From assembly GCF_049310905.1 (NCBI RefSeq), contig NZ_JBMEMN010000014.1, positions 1 to 64,000 of the forward strand: DNA of 64,000 nt. The letters run 5' to 3'. The notes below the pieces were generated by a model. The model was not told where the DNA came from, searched no databases, and saw only the letters and a list, made by a program, of their open reading frames with translations. The position numbers were made by a program, and so were the translations under genes. The number at the start of each line of letters is the position of its first letter. Within the stretch, counting starts at the first letter, position 1. Shown here in pieces: positions 23,734 to 32,349 of this stretch. The stretch is from Gudongella sp049310905 (GTDB lineage Bacteria; Bacillota; Clostridia; Tissierellales; Tissierellaceae).

Positions 23734-24918
23734 ATGGCTATGAAATATGCAAAGAGAATGGATAATATGAAAGCCTCAGAAATAAGGGAGCTTTTAAAGG
23801 TTGCTGCTCAGCCGGGAATAATATCATTTGGTGGAGGTTTTCCAGCTCCTGAGTTGTTTCCAGTAAATGAGATGATTGCTGTATCAAAGCAAGTAATTGA
23901 AGAGAAGGGATCACAGGCGCTTCAGTACGGACCAACAGAAGGTTACCAACCATTGAGAGCAGCAATAGCAACTAGAATGGAAAAGATGCAGGCGTTTGTT
24001 AAGGCTGAAGACATTCTTGTGACAAGTGGATCACAGCAGGGACTTGATTTTTCTGCTAAATTGTTTATCAATCCAGGAGACACAATAATACTTGAAAAGC
24101 CAAGTTACCTTGGAGCAATAAACGCATTCAAGGCTTATGAGCCTAGCTTTATTGACATTGAACTTGAGGATGACGGAATGAATATGGAGGAGCTTGAAGA
24201 AGCACTTAAGACGGGTTCAAATGTCAAGTTCATTTATGTAATACCAGATTTCCAGAATCCATCTGGCAAGACCTGGTCAGTTGAAAAAAGAAAGAAACTT
24301 GTTGAGCTGGGAAACAAATATGATGTTGCAATAATTGAGGATAACCCATATGGAGAGCTTAGATTTGAAGGCGAGCTGCTTCCTTCAATAAAGCACTTTG
24401 ATACTGAGGGAAGAGTAATCTATCTTGGAACATTCTCAAAGATCCTTTGTCCAGGATTCAGACTTGGATGGATTGCAGCCTCACCAGAAATACTCAACAA
24501 ATATATACTTATGAAGCAAGGAGCAGATCTTCAGTCAAGTACAATATCTCAGATGGAAGTTGCAATGTTCCTTGAGAAGTATGACATTGAAAAGCATATA
24601 GAAAAAATAAAAGAAGTATACGTAAAAAGAAGAGATTTAATGATTAATGTAATGAAGGAAGAATTCCCTGATGGGGTTACCTATACAATACCAGAAGGTG
24701 GATTATTCACATGGGTAACTCTACCTGAGCATATAAACACAAGAGATCTTGCAGTAAAGGCTCTTGAAAAGAAGGTGGCATTTGTACCAGGTGGGTCATT
24801 CTATGCAAATGGTGGACATGAAAACAGCATGAGACTAAACTACTCAGCAATGGATGATGAAAAGATTGTTGAAGGAATGAAGCTGTTGGCAGGAGTAATA
24901 CAGGAAGCTATGAAGTAA
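23734..24918 (+). CDS. PLP-dependent aminotransferase (2-aminoadipate/aromatic type)
   Basis: 394-aa class I/II aminotransferase without a DNA-binding domain. The PLP lysine lies in YLGTFSKILCPGFRLGW, with the cofactor-binding segments TSGSQQGLD, VIPDFQNPSG and EDNPYGELRF. It resembles LysN-like 2-aminoadipate or multi-substrate transaminases. The start is ATG 23734 with GGAGGTG upstream. It is a monocistronic unit with its own terminator. It is probably used in amino-acid degradation; the specificity is open. Confidence 0.9.
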   Translation: MAMKYAKRMDNMKASEIRELLKVAAQPGIISFGGGFPAPELFPVNEMIAVSKQVIEEKGSQALQYGPTEGYQPLRAAIATRMEKMQAFVKAEDILVTSGSQQGLDFSAKLFINPGDTIILEKPSYLGAINAFKAYEPSFIDIELEDDGMNMEELEEALKTGSNVKFIYVIPDFQNPSGKTWSVEKRKKLVELGNKYDVAIIEDNPYGELRFEGELLPSIKHFDTEGRVIYLGTFSKILCPGFRLGWIAASPEILNKYILMKQGADLQSSTISQMEVAMFLEKYDIEKHIEKIKEVYVKRRDLMINVMKEEFPDGVTYTIPEGGLFTWVTLPEHINTRDLAVKALEKKVAFVPGGSFYANGGHENSMRLNYSAMDDEKIVEGMKLLAGVIQEAMK

Positions 24919-24922
24919 AATA

Positions 24923-24959
24923 AATCCTCGGAAATCTAATTTCCGAGGATTGCTTTTTG
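24923..24959 (+). terminator. Terminator after the aminotransferase gene
   Basis: A perfect 12-bp stem (AATCCTCGGAAA / TTTCCGAGGATT) is followed by GCTTTTTG. Confidence 0.92.
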
Positions 24960-24973
24960 TTGAGGGGATATCT

Positions 24974-25405
24974 ATGGTTAAAAGAAAAGCACTTGATAAA
25001 AGATATATATACCTAAGAGACAAGCAAAGATGCTTTTATTGTGGAAAACCTCTAAAACCTGGGCAGATGACCTTGGATCACTACCAACCTCGCTCAAAAT
25101 CGGGTACAGACGATTATTTTAATCTTGTGTCCAGCTGCAGGTTGTGCAATAAGTACAAAAAAAACAATATCCCTGTGGACAAAGACGAGGTTCAGCTGAG
25201 ACTTTTCCACAGGGCATGGGAGGATAAAAAACTATTATGGGAAGTAAAAGGATACAATAAAATGGAATCAGGTAGAATAATCTCCCAGATCGATACTGTT
25301 ACCTGCAAGGGGGATTACTCTGTTGCAAGAAACAAGAAGCAGACTCTGTATATTAGAAACAATGTAGTCTACAGAATGGATGGGGACAGGGTGAAGAGTT
25401 TCTAG
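24974..25405 (+). CDS. HNH endonuclease domain protein
   Basis: 143-aa protein with an HNH fold. The zinc knuckle Cys pair (CFYCGK ... CRLCN) brackets the catalytic TLDHYQPRSKSGTDDYFNLV stretch. The start is ATG 24974 behind GAGGGG, just after the terminator. Such stand-alone HNH proteins can be DNA repair or mobile-element nucleases. There is no restriction or intron context here, so the role is open. Confidence 0.85.
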   Translation: MVKRKALDKRYIYLRDKQRCFYCGKPLKPGQMTLDHYQPRSKSGTDDYFNLVSSCRLCNKYKKNNIPVDKDEVQLRLFHRAWEDKKLLWEVKGYNKMESGRIISQIDTVTCKGDYSVARNKKQTLYIRNNVVYRMDGDRVKSF

Positions 25406-25407
25406 TC

Positions 25408-25950
25408 CTATTTATTCTCGTTCTCCATATTGTCCATCTTATCTTTCATCTCTCTAAACATTACTTCTAAATAGCTGTAGAAATCAAGAATTCCATTAAT
25501 CTTTCTGGAATAACTCAATAGAGATTTTCTCAATTCCTCTTCATCGACTTTATTCAAAAGAGAATCTATGTCCCTGGAAATACTGTTGAAAGTCTTCTTG
25601 TTGTTGTTTATTACAGAAAACCACTTTTCCAGGTATGTGTTTGAAAAGCTCGCATAAAGGTTTTCCTCTGCTTTGTATAAATCTTTCCTTACTCCTTTTT
25701 TCCAGGTCTGTTCAACCATTTTTGCATCCTGCAGACTGTGAATGCCCGTGCTCATTGATGTTTTACTCATGCCCAGCTGCTTGCTCATCTCATCCAGAGT
25801 CATGGGGGCATCTTCAATAAACATCAGTGAAAACAATCGAGATTCTGACAGATTTAATCCATAAAAATTTATTTGCTTGGCAAGAGCTGCAGTAGCCTTG
25901 TTTTTAATTTCCTCAACTTCATTCATAATTAATAATTGGTTCTCAGACAT
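25408..25950 (-). CDS. gbsR: GbsR/MarR-type transcriptional regulator
   Basis: 180-aa winged-helix protein of the GbsR group: LNLSESRLFSLMFIEDAPMTLDEMSKQLGMSKTS-like recognition region (about 30-70), then a coiled C-terminal part. GbsR proteins sense choline and repress choline/betaine uptake genes. It is divergent from the opuA operon, with a 429-bp shared gap that holds direct repeats, so it probably controls opuA. The start follows AGGAGG. Confidence 0.88.
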   Translation of the reverse strand: MSENQLLIMNEVEEIKNKATAALAKQINFYGLNLSESRLFSLMFIEDAPMTLDEMSKQLGMSKTSMSTGIHSLQDAKMVEQTWKKGVRKDLYKAEENLYASFSNTYLEKWFSVINNNKKTFNSISRDIDSLLNKVDEEELRKSLLSYSRKINGILDFYSYLEVMFREMKDKMDNMENENK

Positions 25951-26039
25951 TTAAATCCTCCTAGTGGGTATTCCATATAAATCTACTGCTATAAGTAAAT
26001 TATTTGCTTCTAAAAAATTCAACAGCCTATAAAATCATT

Positions 26040-26081
26040 ATAGATTATTTAAGCAATATAATATAGATTATTTAAGCAATA
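26040..26081. promoter_or_regulatory. Two 19-bp direct repeats, possible GbsR operator
   Basis: ATAGATTATTTAAGCAATA occurs at 26040-26058 and again at 26063-26081, a 23-bp period. A related inverted form (TTATTTGCTT) lies near 26000. They sit between gbsR and the opuA promoter, a natural place for a regulator of both genes. Function is inferred. Confidence 0.5.
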
Positions 26082-26171
26082 ATCAACAATATTTCATCAA
26101 AATGATGTATACTTATTATTGTACAGAAAAAACTGAACAAACGCAACAAACAATATAATCAGAATAAACGC

Positions 26172-26199
26172 TTGACATTTTCTCAAAAACCTGTATACT
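26172..26199 (+). promoter_or_regulatory. Sigma-A promoter of the opuA operon
   Basis: TTGACA (26172-26177) and TATACT (26194-26199) with a 16-bp spacer. The start site would be about 26206, giving a leader of about 170 nt. Confidence 0.8.
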
Positions 26200-26211
26200 A
26201 GTTAAGTGGAG

Positions 26212-26240
26212 CCTCAAAGAAATTCTGTTGAGGTTTTTTC
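26212..26240 (+). terminator. Early terminator-like hairpin in the opuA leader
   Basis: CCTCAA (26212-26217) and TTGAGG (26228-26233) are followed by six T residues. It lies within ten bases of the likely transcription start, so it could attenuate opuA or end a short leader RNA. Confidence 0.6.
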
Positions 26241-26264
26241 TGACTAATTATTGGAATATTTCAT

Positions 26265-26327
26265 TTGAATCCATATTTTACAGATGCTTATAGGATAAAT
26301 AGCTGTAGATAAGCTTCAGGGATTCAA
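26265..26327 (+). promoter_or_regulatory. Structured leader segment before opuAA
   Basis: A perfect 8-bp outer helix, TTGAATCC (26265-26272) with GGATTCAA (26320-26327), encloses GCTTAT (26286-26291) with ATAAGC (26309-26314). It matches no riboswitch I know. It may be a regulatory fold of the osmolyte-uptake mRNA. Confidence 0.4.
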
Positions 26328-26379
26328 CTAATATATATAGGAATGCAACATTTTGAGAGTTAAAGAACGGGGTGAATGA

Positions 26380-27573
26380 ATGAAAAAGATTGTAGTGGAA
26401 GATTTAACCAAGATCTTCGGTAAGAATCCCAAGCAGGGAATAAAACTACTAAAAGAAGGAAAAACAAAAGATGAAATTCTTAAGAAAACAGGTATGACTG
26501 TTGGTGTTAACAGAGTTTCCTTCGATGTAAATACTGGAGAAGTATTTGTAATAATGGGTTTATCTGGAAGTGGAAAGTCAACATTGATTCGATTGGTAAA
26601 TAGACTTATTGAACCTTCAGGTGGAACTATTATGATTGACGGTGAAGATCTGTCAAAAATGGACAAGAAAAAATTAATTGAAACCAGAAGAAAAAAACTA
26701 AGCATGGTATTTCAGAATTTTGGATTGTTTCCACACAGAACAATCATTGAAAATGCTGGATATGGATTGGAAATTCAGGGTGTTGATAAAACTGAAATCG
26801 AAGAAAGAGCTAGAAGAGCTTTAGAGATGGTTGGATTAAAGGGATATGAAGACCAGTATCCCAATCAGCTTTCCGGAGGGATGCAGCAAAGGGTAGGTTT
26901 GGCTAGGGCACTTGCCAATGATCCAGATGTATTGTTGATGGATGAAGCATTTTCCGCTTTGGATCCACTAATAAGAAAAGACATGCAGGATGAATTATTG
27001 GAATTGCAGCAGACAATGAAGAAGACAATCCTTTTTATTACCCATGATCTTGACGAAGCACTTAAGATAGGAGACAGGATAGCTCTTATGAAGGATGGGG
27101 TAATAGTTCAGATAGGGACTCCCGAAGAAATCATGACAAAGCCATCTGATGATTATGTTGAAAAATTTGTTGAAGATGTTGATAGATCAAAGGTATTTAC
27201 TGCAGCTCATGTAATGATTAAGCCAGAGACCATTCAGATTGAAAAGCATGGTCCAAGGGTTGCACTTCAGAGAATGAAGAAGGCTGGAATTTCCAGTGTA
27301 TATGTTACAAAAAACAATCATGAACTATACGGTATTGTTACTGCAGAGGCAGCAGCTCAAGCTGTTGATAACGGTATCAAGGACCTGGATGAAATTATCG
27401 AGAAAGATATTCCAACAGTTCCACCAGATATATCCTTGAATGATTTATTTAAAGTCATCTATGATACCCCGATTCCTGTTGCTGTTACAGAAGGGAAAAT
27501 ATTGAAGGGAATCATTGTTCGTGGAGCTGTATTGGCTGCACTTTCAGGAAATGAGGTGAATCTGGATGAATAA
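26380..27573 (+). CDS. opuAA: Glycine betaine/proline ABC transporter, ATP-binding subunit
   Basis: 397-aa ATPase of an OpuA/ProV-type osmoprotectant importer. Walker A GLSGSGKST, ABC signature LSGGMQQRVGLARAL, Walker B VLLMDEAFSALD and the switch His in FITHDLDEA are complete. A C-terminal CBS-domain pair (about 285-395), typical of OpuAA, senses ionic strength or c-di-AMP in related proteins. It overlaps opuAB by 8 bp. Confidence 0.95.
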   Translation: MKKIVVEDLTKIFGKNPKQGIKLLKEGKTKDEILKKTGMTVGVNRVSFDVNTGEVFVIMGLSGSGKSTLIRLVNRLIEPSGGTIMIDGEDLSKMDKKKLIETRRKKLSMVFQNFGLFPHRTIIENAGYGLEIQGVDKTEIEERARRALEMVGLKGYEDQYPNQLSGGMQQRVGLARALANDPDVLLMDEAFSALDPLIRKDMQDELLELQQTMKKTILFITHDLDEALKIGDRIALMKDGVIVQIGTPEEIMTKPSDDYVEKFVEDVDRSKVFTAAHVMIKPETIQIEKHGPRVALQRMKKAGISSVYVTKNNHELYGIVTAEAAAQAVDNGIKDLDEIIEKDIPTVPPDISLNDLFKVIYDTPIPVAVTEGKILKGIIVRGAVLAALSGNEVNLDE

Positions 27574-28405
27574 TATACCACAAATACCTTTGGTAAGCTG
27601 GGTTGATACTATGGTCAGCTACCTAAGAAGCAATGCACGTTGGTTTTTTGATCCCATAAGTGAATTCCTGGATACTTTTGTAAACATAATAAGTGACGTA
27701 TTGATGTTCTTGCCACCAATGGTTTTTATTGCCTTGATGGTAATAATAACAATATATCTGACAAAAAAAGTATGGGGCCTCCCTGTATTCGTTCTATTGG
27801 GCTTGTTGCTTATTTGGAACCTGGATTACTGGGAAGGTACAATGCTGACCTTGTCGTTGATACTTTCAGCGAGTTTGGTAGCAATTGTTTTTGGAATCCC
27901 TATTGGAATATGGATGGCTAAAAGTGAAACGGTTGAAAATATAGTAAAACCTATACTCGACTTTATGCAGACAATGCCGGCATTTGTATATCTTATTCCT
28001 GCAGTTTCATTCTTTGGTATCGGAATGGTACCGGGAATAATTGCTTCAGTTATATTTGCAATGCCACCAGTGGTTCGACTGACAAACCTTGGTATTCGGG
28101 AAGTATCGACTGAGTTGATAGAAGCATCCGATGCTTTCGGGGCTACAGGCACGCAGAAACTTTTCAAGGTTCAGCTGCCATTGGCAAAGAATACAATAAT
28201 GCAAGGTATAAACCAGACAATAATGCTTGCCCTTTCAATGGTTGTAATAGCATCCATGATCGGTGCAGAAGGTCTTGGTACAGAAGTCTACAGAGCTATT
28301 GGAAGAAACCAGGCAGGTCAGGGATTTGCTTCAGGTATTGCAATAGTAATACTTGCAATAATACTTGACAGACTGATACAGGTAATGAATAAGAAGAAGT
28401 ACTAA
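27566..28405 (+). CDS. opuAB: Glycine betaine/proline ABC transporter, permease subunit
   Basis: 279-aa ProW-type permease with about six membrane helices. The EAA-loop motif EASDAFGATGTQKLFKVQLP contacts the ATPase. It lacks the fused substrate-binding domain, which is encoded separately downstream. The start overlaps the end of opuAA. Confidence 0.94.
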   Translation: MNNIPQIPLVSWVDTMVSYLRSNARWFFDPISEFLDTFVNIISDVLMFLPPMVFIALMVIITIYLTKKVWGLPVFVLLGLLLIWNLDYWEGTMLTLSLILSASLVAIVFGIPIGIWMAKSETVENIVKPILDFMQTMPAFVYLIPAVSFFGIGMVPGIIASVIFAMPPVVRLTNLGIREVSTELIEASDAFGATGTQKLFKVQLPLAKNTIMQGINQTIMLALSMVVIASMIGAEGLGTEVYRAIGRNQAGQGFASGIAIVILAIILDRLIQVMNKKKY

Positions 28406-28417
28406 AACAAGGACAAC

Positions 28418-28441
28418 ACTTATTTCAATACGGAAATAAGT
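28418..28441 (+). other. Intercistronic stem-loop between opuAB and opuAC
   Basis: ACTTATTTC (28418-28426) pairs with GAAATAAGT (28433-28441), a 9-bp stem without a U-run. Such stems before a binding-protein gene often stabilise the downstream message, giving more binding protein than permease. Confidence 0.6.
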
Positions 28442-28470
28442 AATGATATATCTAAGGAGGAATTTATTTT

Positions 28471-29367
28471 ATGTTTAACAAGAATTTTAAGAAGTTTGCA
28501 TTAATTGCAATAGCAGTTTTTGCACTTGCTTTGGCAGGATGTGCAAGTGATGGTGGAAACGGTGGAGAAGAAACTGGTTCAATTGGAGAGCAGCTTGACT
28601 ACACTATAACAGGAATTGATGCTGGTGCAGGAGTTGTTCGTTCAGCAGAAGAGGCAGTAGAAGATTATGGTCTGGAGTACACAGTACAAACCAGTTCAGG
28701 TGCAGCAATGACACAGGCACTTGGAGATGCAATAGCTAACGAAGAGCCAATTATCGTTACTGGCTGGAATCCACACTGGAAATTTGCAGCATATGACCTT
28801 AAGTATCTTGACGATCCAAAAGGATCATTCGGAGAAGCTGAAGATATTCACACGATTGCAAGAGCAGGATTAAGTGAAGATTTACCGGAAGCTTATCAAA
28901 TACTTGATAATTTCTACTGGGAAGGATCAGACATGGAAGATGTAATGGTTCTAGTTAACGAAGGTGGAGAACCTGCTGATGTTGCAAGAGAATGGGTTGA
29001 CAACAATCAGGATAAGGTAGCTGAATGGACTGACGGAGTAGATGCTGTAGATGGCGCTGAAATCAATGTTGCATATGTTGCATGGGATTCAGAAATTGCT
29101 TCAACTAACGTAATAGGAACGGTTCTTTCAGATATGGGTTATGATGTTACACTTACCCAAGTTGAAAACGGACCAATGTGGGAAGCAGTAGCTTCAGGAC
29201 AAACTGATGCAATAGTAGCAGCTTGGTTGCCTGGAACTCACGGAGACCATTATGATAAATATGAAAGTGAATTTGAAGATCTTGGAGCTAACCTTGAAGG
29301 TGCGAGAATTGGACTTATAGTTCCTGCATATATGGATATTAACTCAATAGAAGATTTAGTAGAATAA
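28471..29367 (+). CDS. opuAC: Glycine betaine-binding lipoprotein of the OpuA transporter
   Basis: 298-aa substrate-binding lipoprotein. The signal peptide ends in the lipobox ALAGC. Aromatic residues that form the betaine cage in this family are seen in TGWNPHWKF, VAWDSEI and VAAWLPGTHGDHYDKY. The start follows AAGGAGG. It delivers glycine betaine or a related compatible solute to OpuAB. Confidence 0.94.
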   Translation: MFNKNFKKFALIAIAVFALALAGCASDGGNGGEETGSIGEQLDYTITGIDAGAGVVRSAEEAVEDYGLEYTVQTSSGAAMTQALGDAIANEEPIIVTGWNPHWKFAAYDLKYLDDPKGSFGEAEDIHTIARAGLSEDLPEAYQILDNFYWEGSDMEDVMVLVNEGGEPADVAREWVDNNQDKVAEWTDGVDAVDGAEINVAYVAWDSEIASTNVIGTVLSDMGYDVTLTQVENGPMWEAVASGQTDAIVAAWLPGTHGDHYDKYESEFEDLGANLEGARIGLIVPAYMDINSIEDLVE

Positions 29368-29377
29368 TATAGACTTT

Positions 29378-29417
29378 AAAAATGGTATTCCTAAAATTTT
29401 AGGAATACCATTTTTTT
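29378..29417. terminator. Bidirectional terminator between opuAC and phoR
   Basis: A perfect stem (AAAATGGTATTCCTAAAA with its complement) with T7 on the plus strand and an A-rich start that gives T residues on the minus strand. It serves both convergent genes. Confidence 0.92.
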
Positions 29418-29427
29418 AACCTGATTT

Positions 29428-30486
29428 TTACTTGGGAAGTTTGACAGTTATTGTAGTTCCATTACCTGGACTGCTTTTGAGGTTAATAGAGCCGCCATGA
29501 CTTTGAACAATATGCTTTACAATTGAAAGACCAAGACCAGATCCACCTGCTTTTTTTGATCTACTTTTATCAACTTGATAGAAGCGCTCAAAGATTCTTG
29601 CCTGATCTTCCATGGGGATGCCTATTCCAGTATCGGATACTTGAATAACTACTCCGTCGGATTCCGAGGATGTAGATAACATGACTTTGCCACCGATATC
29701 TGTGTATTTTATACCATTGTCAATAAGATTATACACAAGGTCCTCAATCATTCTCCTGTTACCTCTGGTTGATATAGATTCCCCTTCGAAATGAAGATCA
29801 ATATCCTTGTCCTTTGCCCTGAATCTTAATTGATCTATTATTTCACCAGCAAGCTTATCAATTTCAAGAATTTCAAATTCCTGTTGTGTCTGAGTTGCAT
29901 CGAGACGCGAAAGATTTATAATGTCGTCTATCAGTTGTAGCAACCGAGTACCTTCCTTATGAATTATACCGGCAAACTTTATGGTATCTTCCTTTGGTGC
30001 CGTACCAGAAGCAATCATTTCAGCAAATCCATTTATACTTGTCAGTGGAGTTTTAAGCTCGTGGGAAACATTTGCCGTAAACTCTCTCCGCATTTTCTCA
30101 GCTTCTCTCAGCTCGCTGATGGCCATATCAATTTGTTTTTTCTGATGGCCTATTGTCTGAATAAAAGGTCTAACTTCAGGATAGATTGAGGCTTCCCGGA
30201 CATTTTTACCAGATAGGATACTCTCAATACTATCGGCTGCTTTCTTGATTGGAGTGAGAATTCGGTCTGTTAGTTTGCTGGAAAGAACAAAAAGAATCAC
30301 TAATAGAAAGACAAGAATTCCAAGCATGGCAGGAATCATTGCTACGAAGATTTCCCCGATAGATACAATGCTGGGGTCCCCTACGCTAGAATAATAGTCT
30401 TTCATTAGAAAGGATAGAATAATTTGAGTTACCAGCATAGTTATCGCCATAACAGTAGCCAGATATGCATATATTCTTTTTTCCAC
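29428..30486 (-). CDS. phoR: Sensor histidine kinase (PhoR type)
   Basis: 352-aa membrane kinase. It has two membrane helices (about 8-28 and 46-70), a HAMP-like linker, the dimerisation/phospho-acceptor motif FTANVSHELKTPL, and ATPase boxes with DTGIGIP and GGSGLGLSIV. There is no large outer sensor domain. The start is GTG 30486, which overlaps the stop of the regulator (TAGGTG) with GGAGGTGA upstream. With phoU and phoP upstream it forms a phosphate-sensing set. Confidence 0.9.
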   Translation of the reverse strand: MEKRIYAYLATVMAITMLVTQIILSFLMKDYYSSVGDPSIVSIGEIFVAMIPAMLGILVFLLVILFVLSSKLTDRILTPIKKAADSIESILSGKNVREASIYPEVRPFIQTIGHQKKQIDMAISELREAEKMRREFTANVSHELKTPLTSINGFAEMIASGTAPKEDTIKFAGIIHKEGTRLLQLIDDIINLSRLDATQTQQEFEILEIDKLAGEIIDQLRFRAKDKDIDLHFEGESISTRGNRRMIEDLVYNLIDNGIKYTDIGGKVMLSTSSESDGVVIQVSDTGIGIPMEDQARIFERFYQVDKSRSKKAGGSGLGLSIVKHIVQSHGGSINLKSSPGNGTTITVKLPK

Positions 30487-31158
30487 CTAAAAATCACCTC
30501 CGAATCTGTAACCGATACCACGGACTGTTTCGACAGACTCGCCGCTATCTCCAAGCTTCATTCGAAGGGTTCTTATATGGACATCCACTGTACGGGTCTC
30601 TCCTTCAAAATCAAAACCCCATACCTCATTCATAATCTTGTCTCTTGAAAGTACAAGTCCTTGATTTCTCATAAGATAATGAAGAAGATCAAATTCCTTG
30701 GGAGTAAGGATAATTTCTCTATCATCGGCAATGACCCTGTGTCTCTCGGAGTCAAGACATATTCCATGAATGCATAGCCCCTCAGAAGTTTTCTGGGCGC
30801 CAGATCTTCGAAGCACTGCCTTTATTCTTGAAAGTAGTTCCATAACTCCAAAGGGTTTGTCCATGTAGTCATCTGCTCCCATGTCAAGTGCCCGTACCTT
30901 GTCGTATTCACTTGTCTTTGATGTGAGCATTATAACTGGGATATGAGCAATTCTTGGATTATTCCTAATCTTGGCAAGTATCTCATATCCATCGTCACCA
31001 GGAAGCATAATATCAAGAAGCAAGAGATCTGGAATTTTTTCGAAATCCAAATCTGAGCCACTCTCAAATCCTAGTGTTTCAAAGCCCGCATTTTTCAAGG
31101 CATAGAGAATAAGTTCCCTTATGCTCTCATCGTCCTCCACACAATATATTAGACTCAA
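30487..31158 (-). CDS. phoP: Response regulator PhoP/PhoB type
   Basis: 223-aa OmpR-family regulator. The receiver domain carries VEDDES, the phospho-acceptor Asp in LLLDIMLPGDDGYE and KPFGVMEL. The C-terminal winged helix ends VETVRGIGYRF. The start chosen is TTG 31158 with AGGAG nine bases upstream, inside the end of phoU. A longer frame to 31209 would overlap phoU by about 45 bp and has no ribosome site. The DNA target is inferred as phosphate genes from the phoU neighbour. Confidence 0.9.
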   Translation of the reverse strand: MSLIYCVEDDESIRELILYALKNAGFETLGFESGSDLDFEKIPDLLLLDIMLPGDDGYEILAKIRNNPRIAHIPVIMLTSKTSEYDKVRALDMGADDYMDKPFGVMELLSRIKAVLRRSGAQKTSEGLCIHGICLDSERHRVIADDREIILTPKEFDLLHYLMRNQGLVLSRDKIMNEVWGFDFEGETRTVDVHIRTLRMKLGDSGESVETVRGIGYRFGGDF

Positions 31159-31163
31159 TAAAA

Positions 31164-31814
31164 TCAACTCCTGTTGTAATGTTCTCCTGTAATGGCATAG
31201 TAAACCCATTCTGCTATATTCTGGGCATGATCACCGATTCTCTCAAAATATTTTGCAATCATCATAAAATCTATTGCCTGTTCACTGGAGCCTGTATTTT
31301 CCCTGATATGACCAATAAGCTCTTCTTTGATAACATCAAATAATTGATCAACCACATCGTCATACTGAATTACTTTTACTGCCAGCTCAAGGTCTTTTCT
31401 TACAAAGGCATCGATACTTTCTCGTACCATCTTGATCGTTGCATCACCCATTTGTGGGATATGGATCAACTCTTTCAAATAAGTCTGATCTGCAAGAAAA
31501 ATTGTAATTTCAGATATGTCTGCCGCCTGGTCGCCTATTCTTTCCATATCTGTTATCATTCTAAGTGCTGCAGAAATAAGCCTAAGGTCACTTGCAACAG
31601 GCTGCTGACGAAGAATAAGCTTCATCGCCATGTCCTCAATTTCCCTTTCCTTGTTGTTTACCTCACGGTCTCCGTCCACAACTCTTTGTGCAAGGTCAAT
31701 ATTTTGCGTCTTTAATGCTGATACCGCTGCTTCAATGGAACTCTCCACAAGGTTTCCCATCTGTACAAGCTCTTCATTAAGTCTATCTAGCTCCTGATCA
31801 AATCTACTTCTCAT
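31164..31814 (-). CDS. phoU: Phosphate signalling protein PhoU
   Basis: 216-aa two-repeat helical-bundle protein, with the family repeats in MKLILRQQPVASDLRLISAALRMITDMERIGDQA and MMIAKYFERIGDHAQNIAEWV. PhoU damps PhoR signalling when phosphate is plentiful. The start is ATG 31814 behind AAAGGATGG; the ATG at 31823 lies within that ribosome site. No pst transporter genes are present in the window. Confidence 0.92.
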   Translation of the reverse strand: MRSRFDQELDRLNEELVQMGNLVESSIEAAVSALKTQNIDLAQRVVDGDREVNNKEREIEDMAMKLILRQQPVASDLRLISAALRMITDMERIGDQAADISEITIFLADQTYLKELIHIPQMGDATIKMVRESIDAFVRKDLELAVKVIQYDDVVDQLFDVIKEELIGHIRENTGSSEQAIDFMMIAKYFERIGDHAQNIAEWVYYAITGEHYNRS

Positions 31815-31952
31815 AAAAACCATCCTTTATCATTATTTATTTTCTACTACCATTATAATACCCAACTGTAAAGTTAATTCTTGCACTGTGTTAAATTTAT
31901 GTAAAAAAAATTGTAAAATTACAGGTTTACTCACTATGACTTGAAATCACAA

Positions 31953-31981
31953 TTGAAATATTCATTGAGTTGTGTTATACT
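31953..31981 (+). promoter_or_regulatory. Promoter of the rpsF operon
   Basis: TTGAAA (31953-31958) and TATACT (31976-31981) with a perfect 17-bp spacer, 63 bp upstream of rpsF. Confidence 0.85.
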
Positions 31982-31997
31982 ACTTTAGTGTTCCTTG

Positions 31998-32024
31998 CTC
32001 TATTAATGAAAATAGGGCCGATAG
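31998..32024 (+). promoter_or_regulatory. Likely S6:S18-binding autoregulatory leader
   Basis: CTCTAT (31998-32003) pairs with ATAGGG (32012-32017), and CCGATAG follows at once. A hairpin next to an exposed CCG is the hallmark of the rpsF leader that the S6:S18 pair binds in many bacteria. The fit rests on this short motif and on position. Confidence 0.6.
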
Positions 32025-32044
32025 TCCATAGGGAGGTGAAATAA

Positions 32045-32329
32045 ATGAGAAAATATGAAGCGATGGTAATCTTTTACCCTAATCTTGAGGAAGAAAAAAG
32101 AAATGCGCTGCTTGAGAGATTCAAGAAGATAATCGAGGCAGGCGGTACAGTGACAACAGTAGACGAATGGGGAATGAGAAAGCTAGCATATCTAATCGAT
32201 GATTTGGCTGAAGGGTATTATGTACTGATCAACTTTGAATCAGACGCAGACGTTGTCAATGAGTTCGACAGAATTGCCAAGATCTCAGACGGCATTATGA
32301 GACACATGATCACTAGAGACGAAGAATAA
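32045..32329 (+). CDS. rpsF: 30S ribosomal protein S6
   Basis: 94-aa S6 with the typical opening MRKYEAMVIFYPNLEEE and the KLAYLIDDLAEGYYVLINFE core. It binds 16S rRNA together with S18. The start follows GGGAGGTGA. It is the first gene of rpsF-ssb-rpsR. Confidence 0.97.
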   Translation: MRKYEAMVIFYPNLEEEKRNALLERFKKIIEAGGTVTTVDEWGMRKLAYLIDDLAEGYYVLINFESDADVVNEFDRIAKISDGIMRHMITRDEE

Positions 32330-32349
32330 TCTAAGGGACGGTGAGTATT

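Noticed and set aside
24974..25405. HNH protein as part of a restriction or toxin system
   Set aside because: No methylase, immunity or toxin partner is adjacent; it is a stand-alone gene between a terminator and gbsR.
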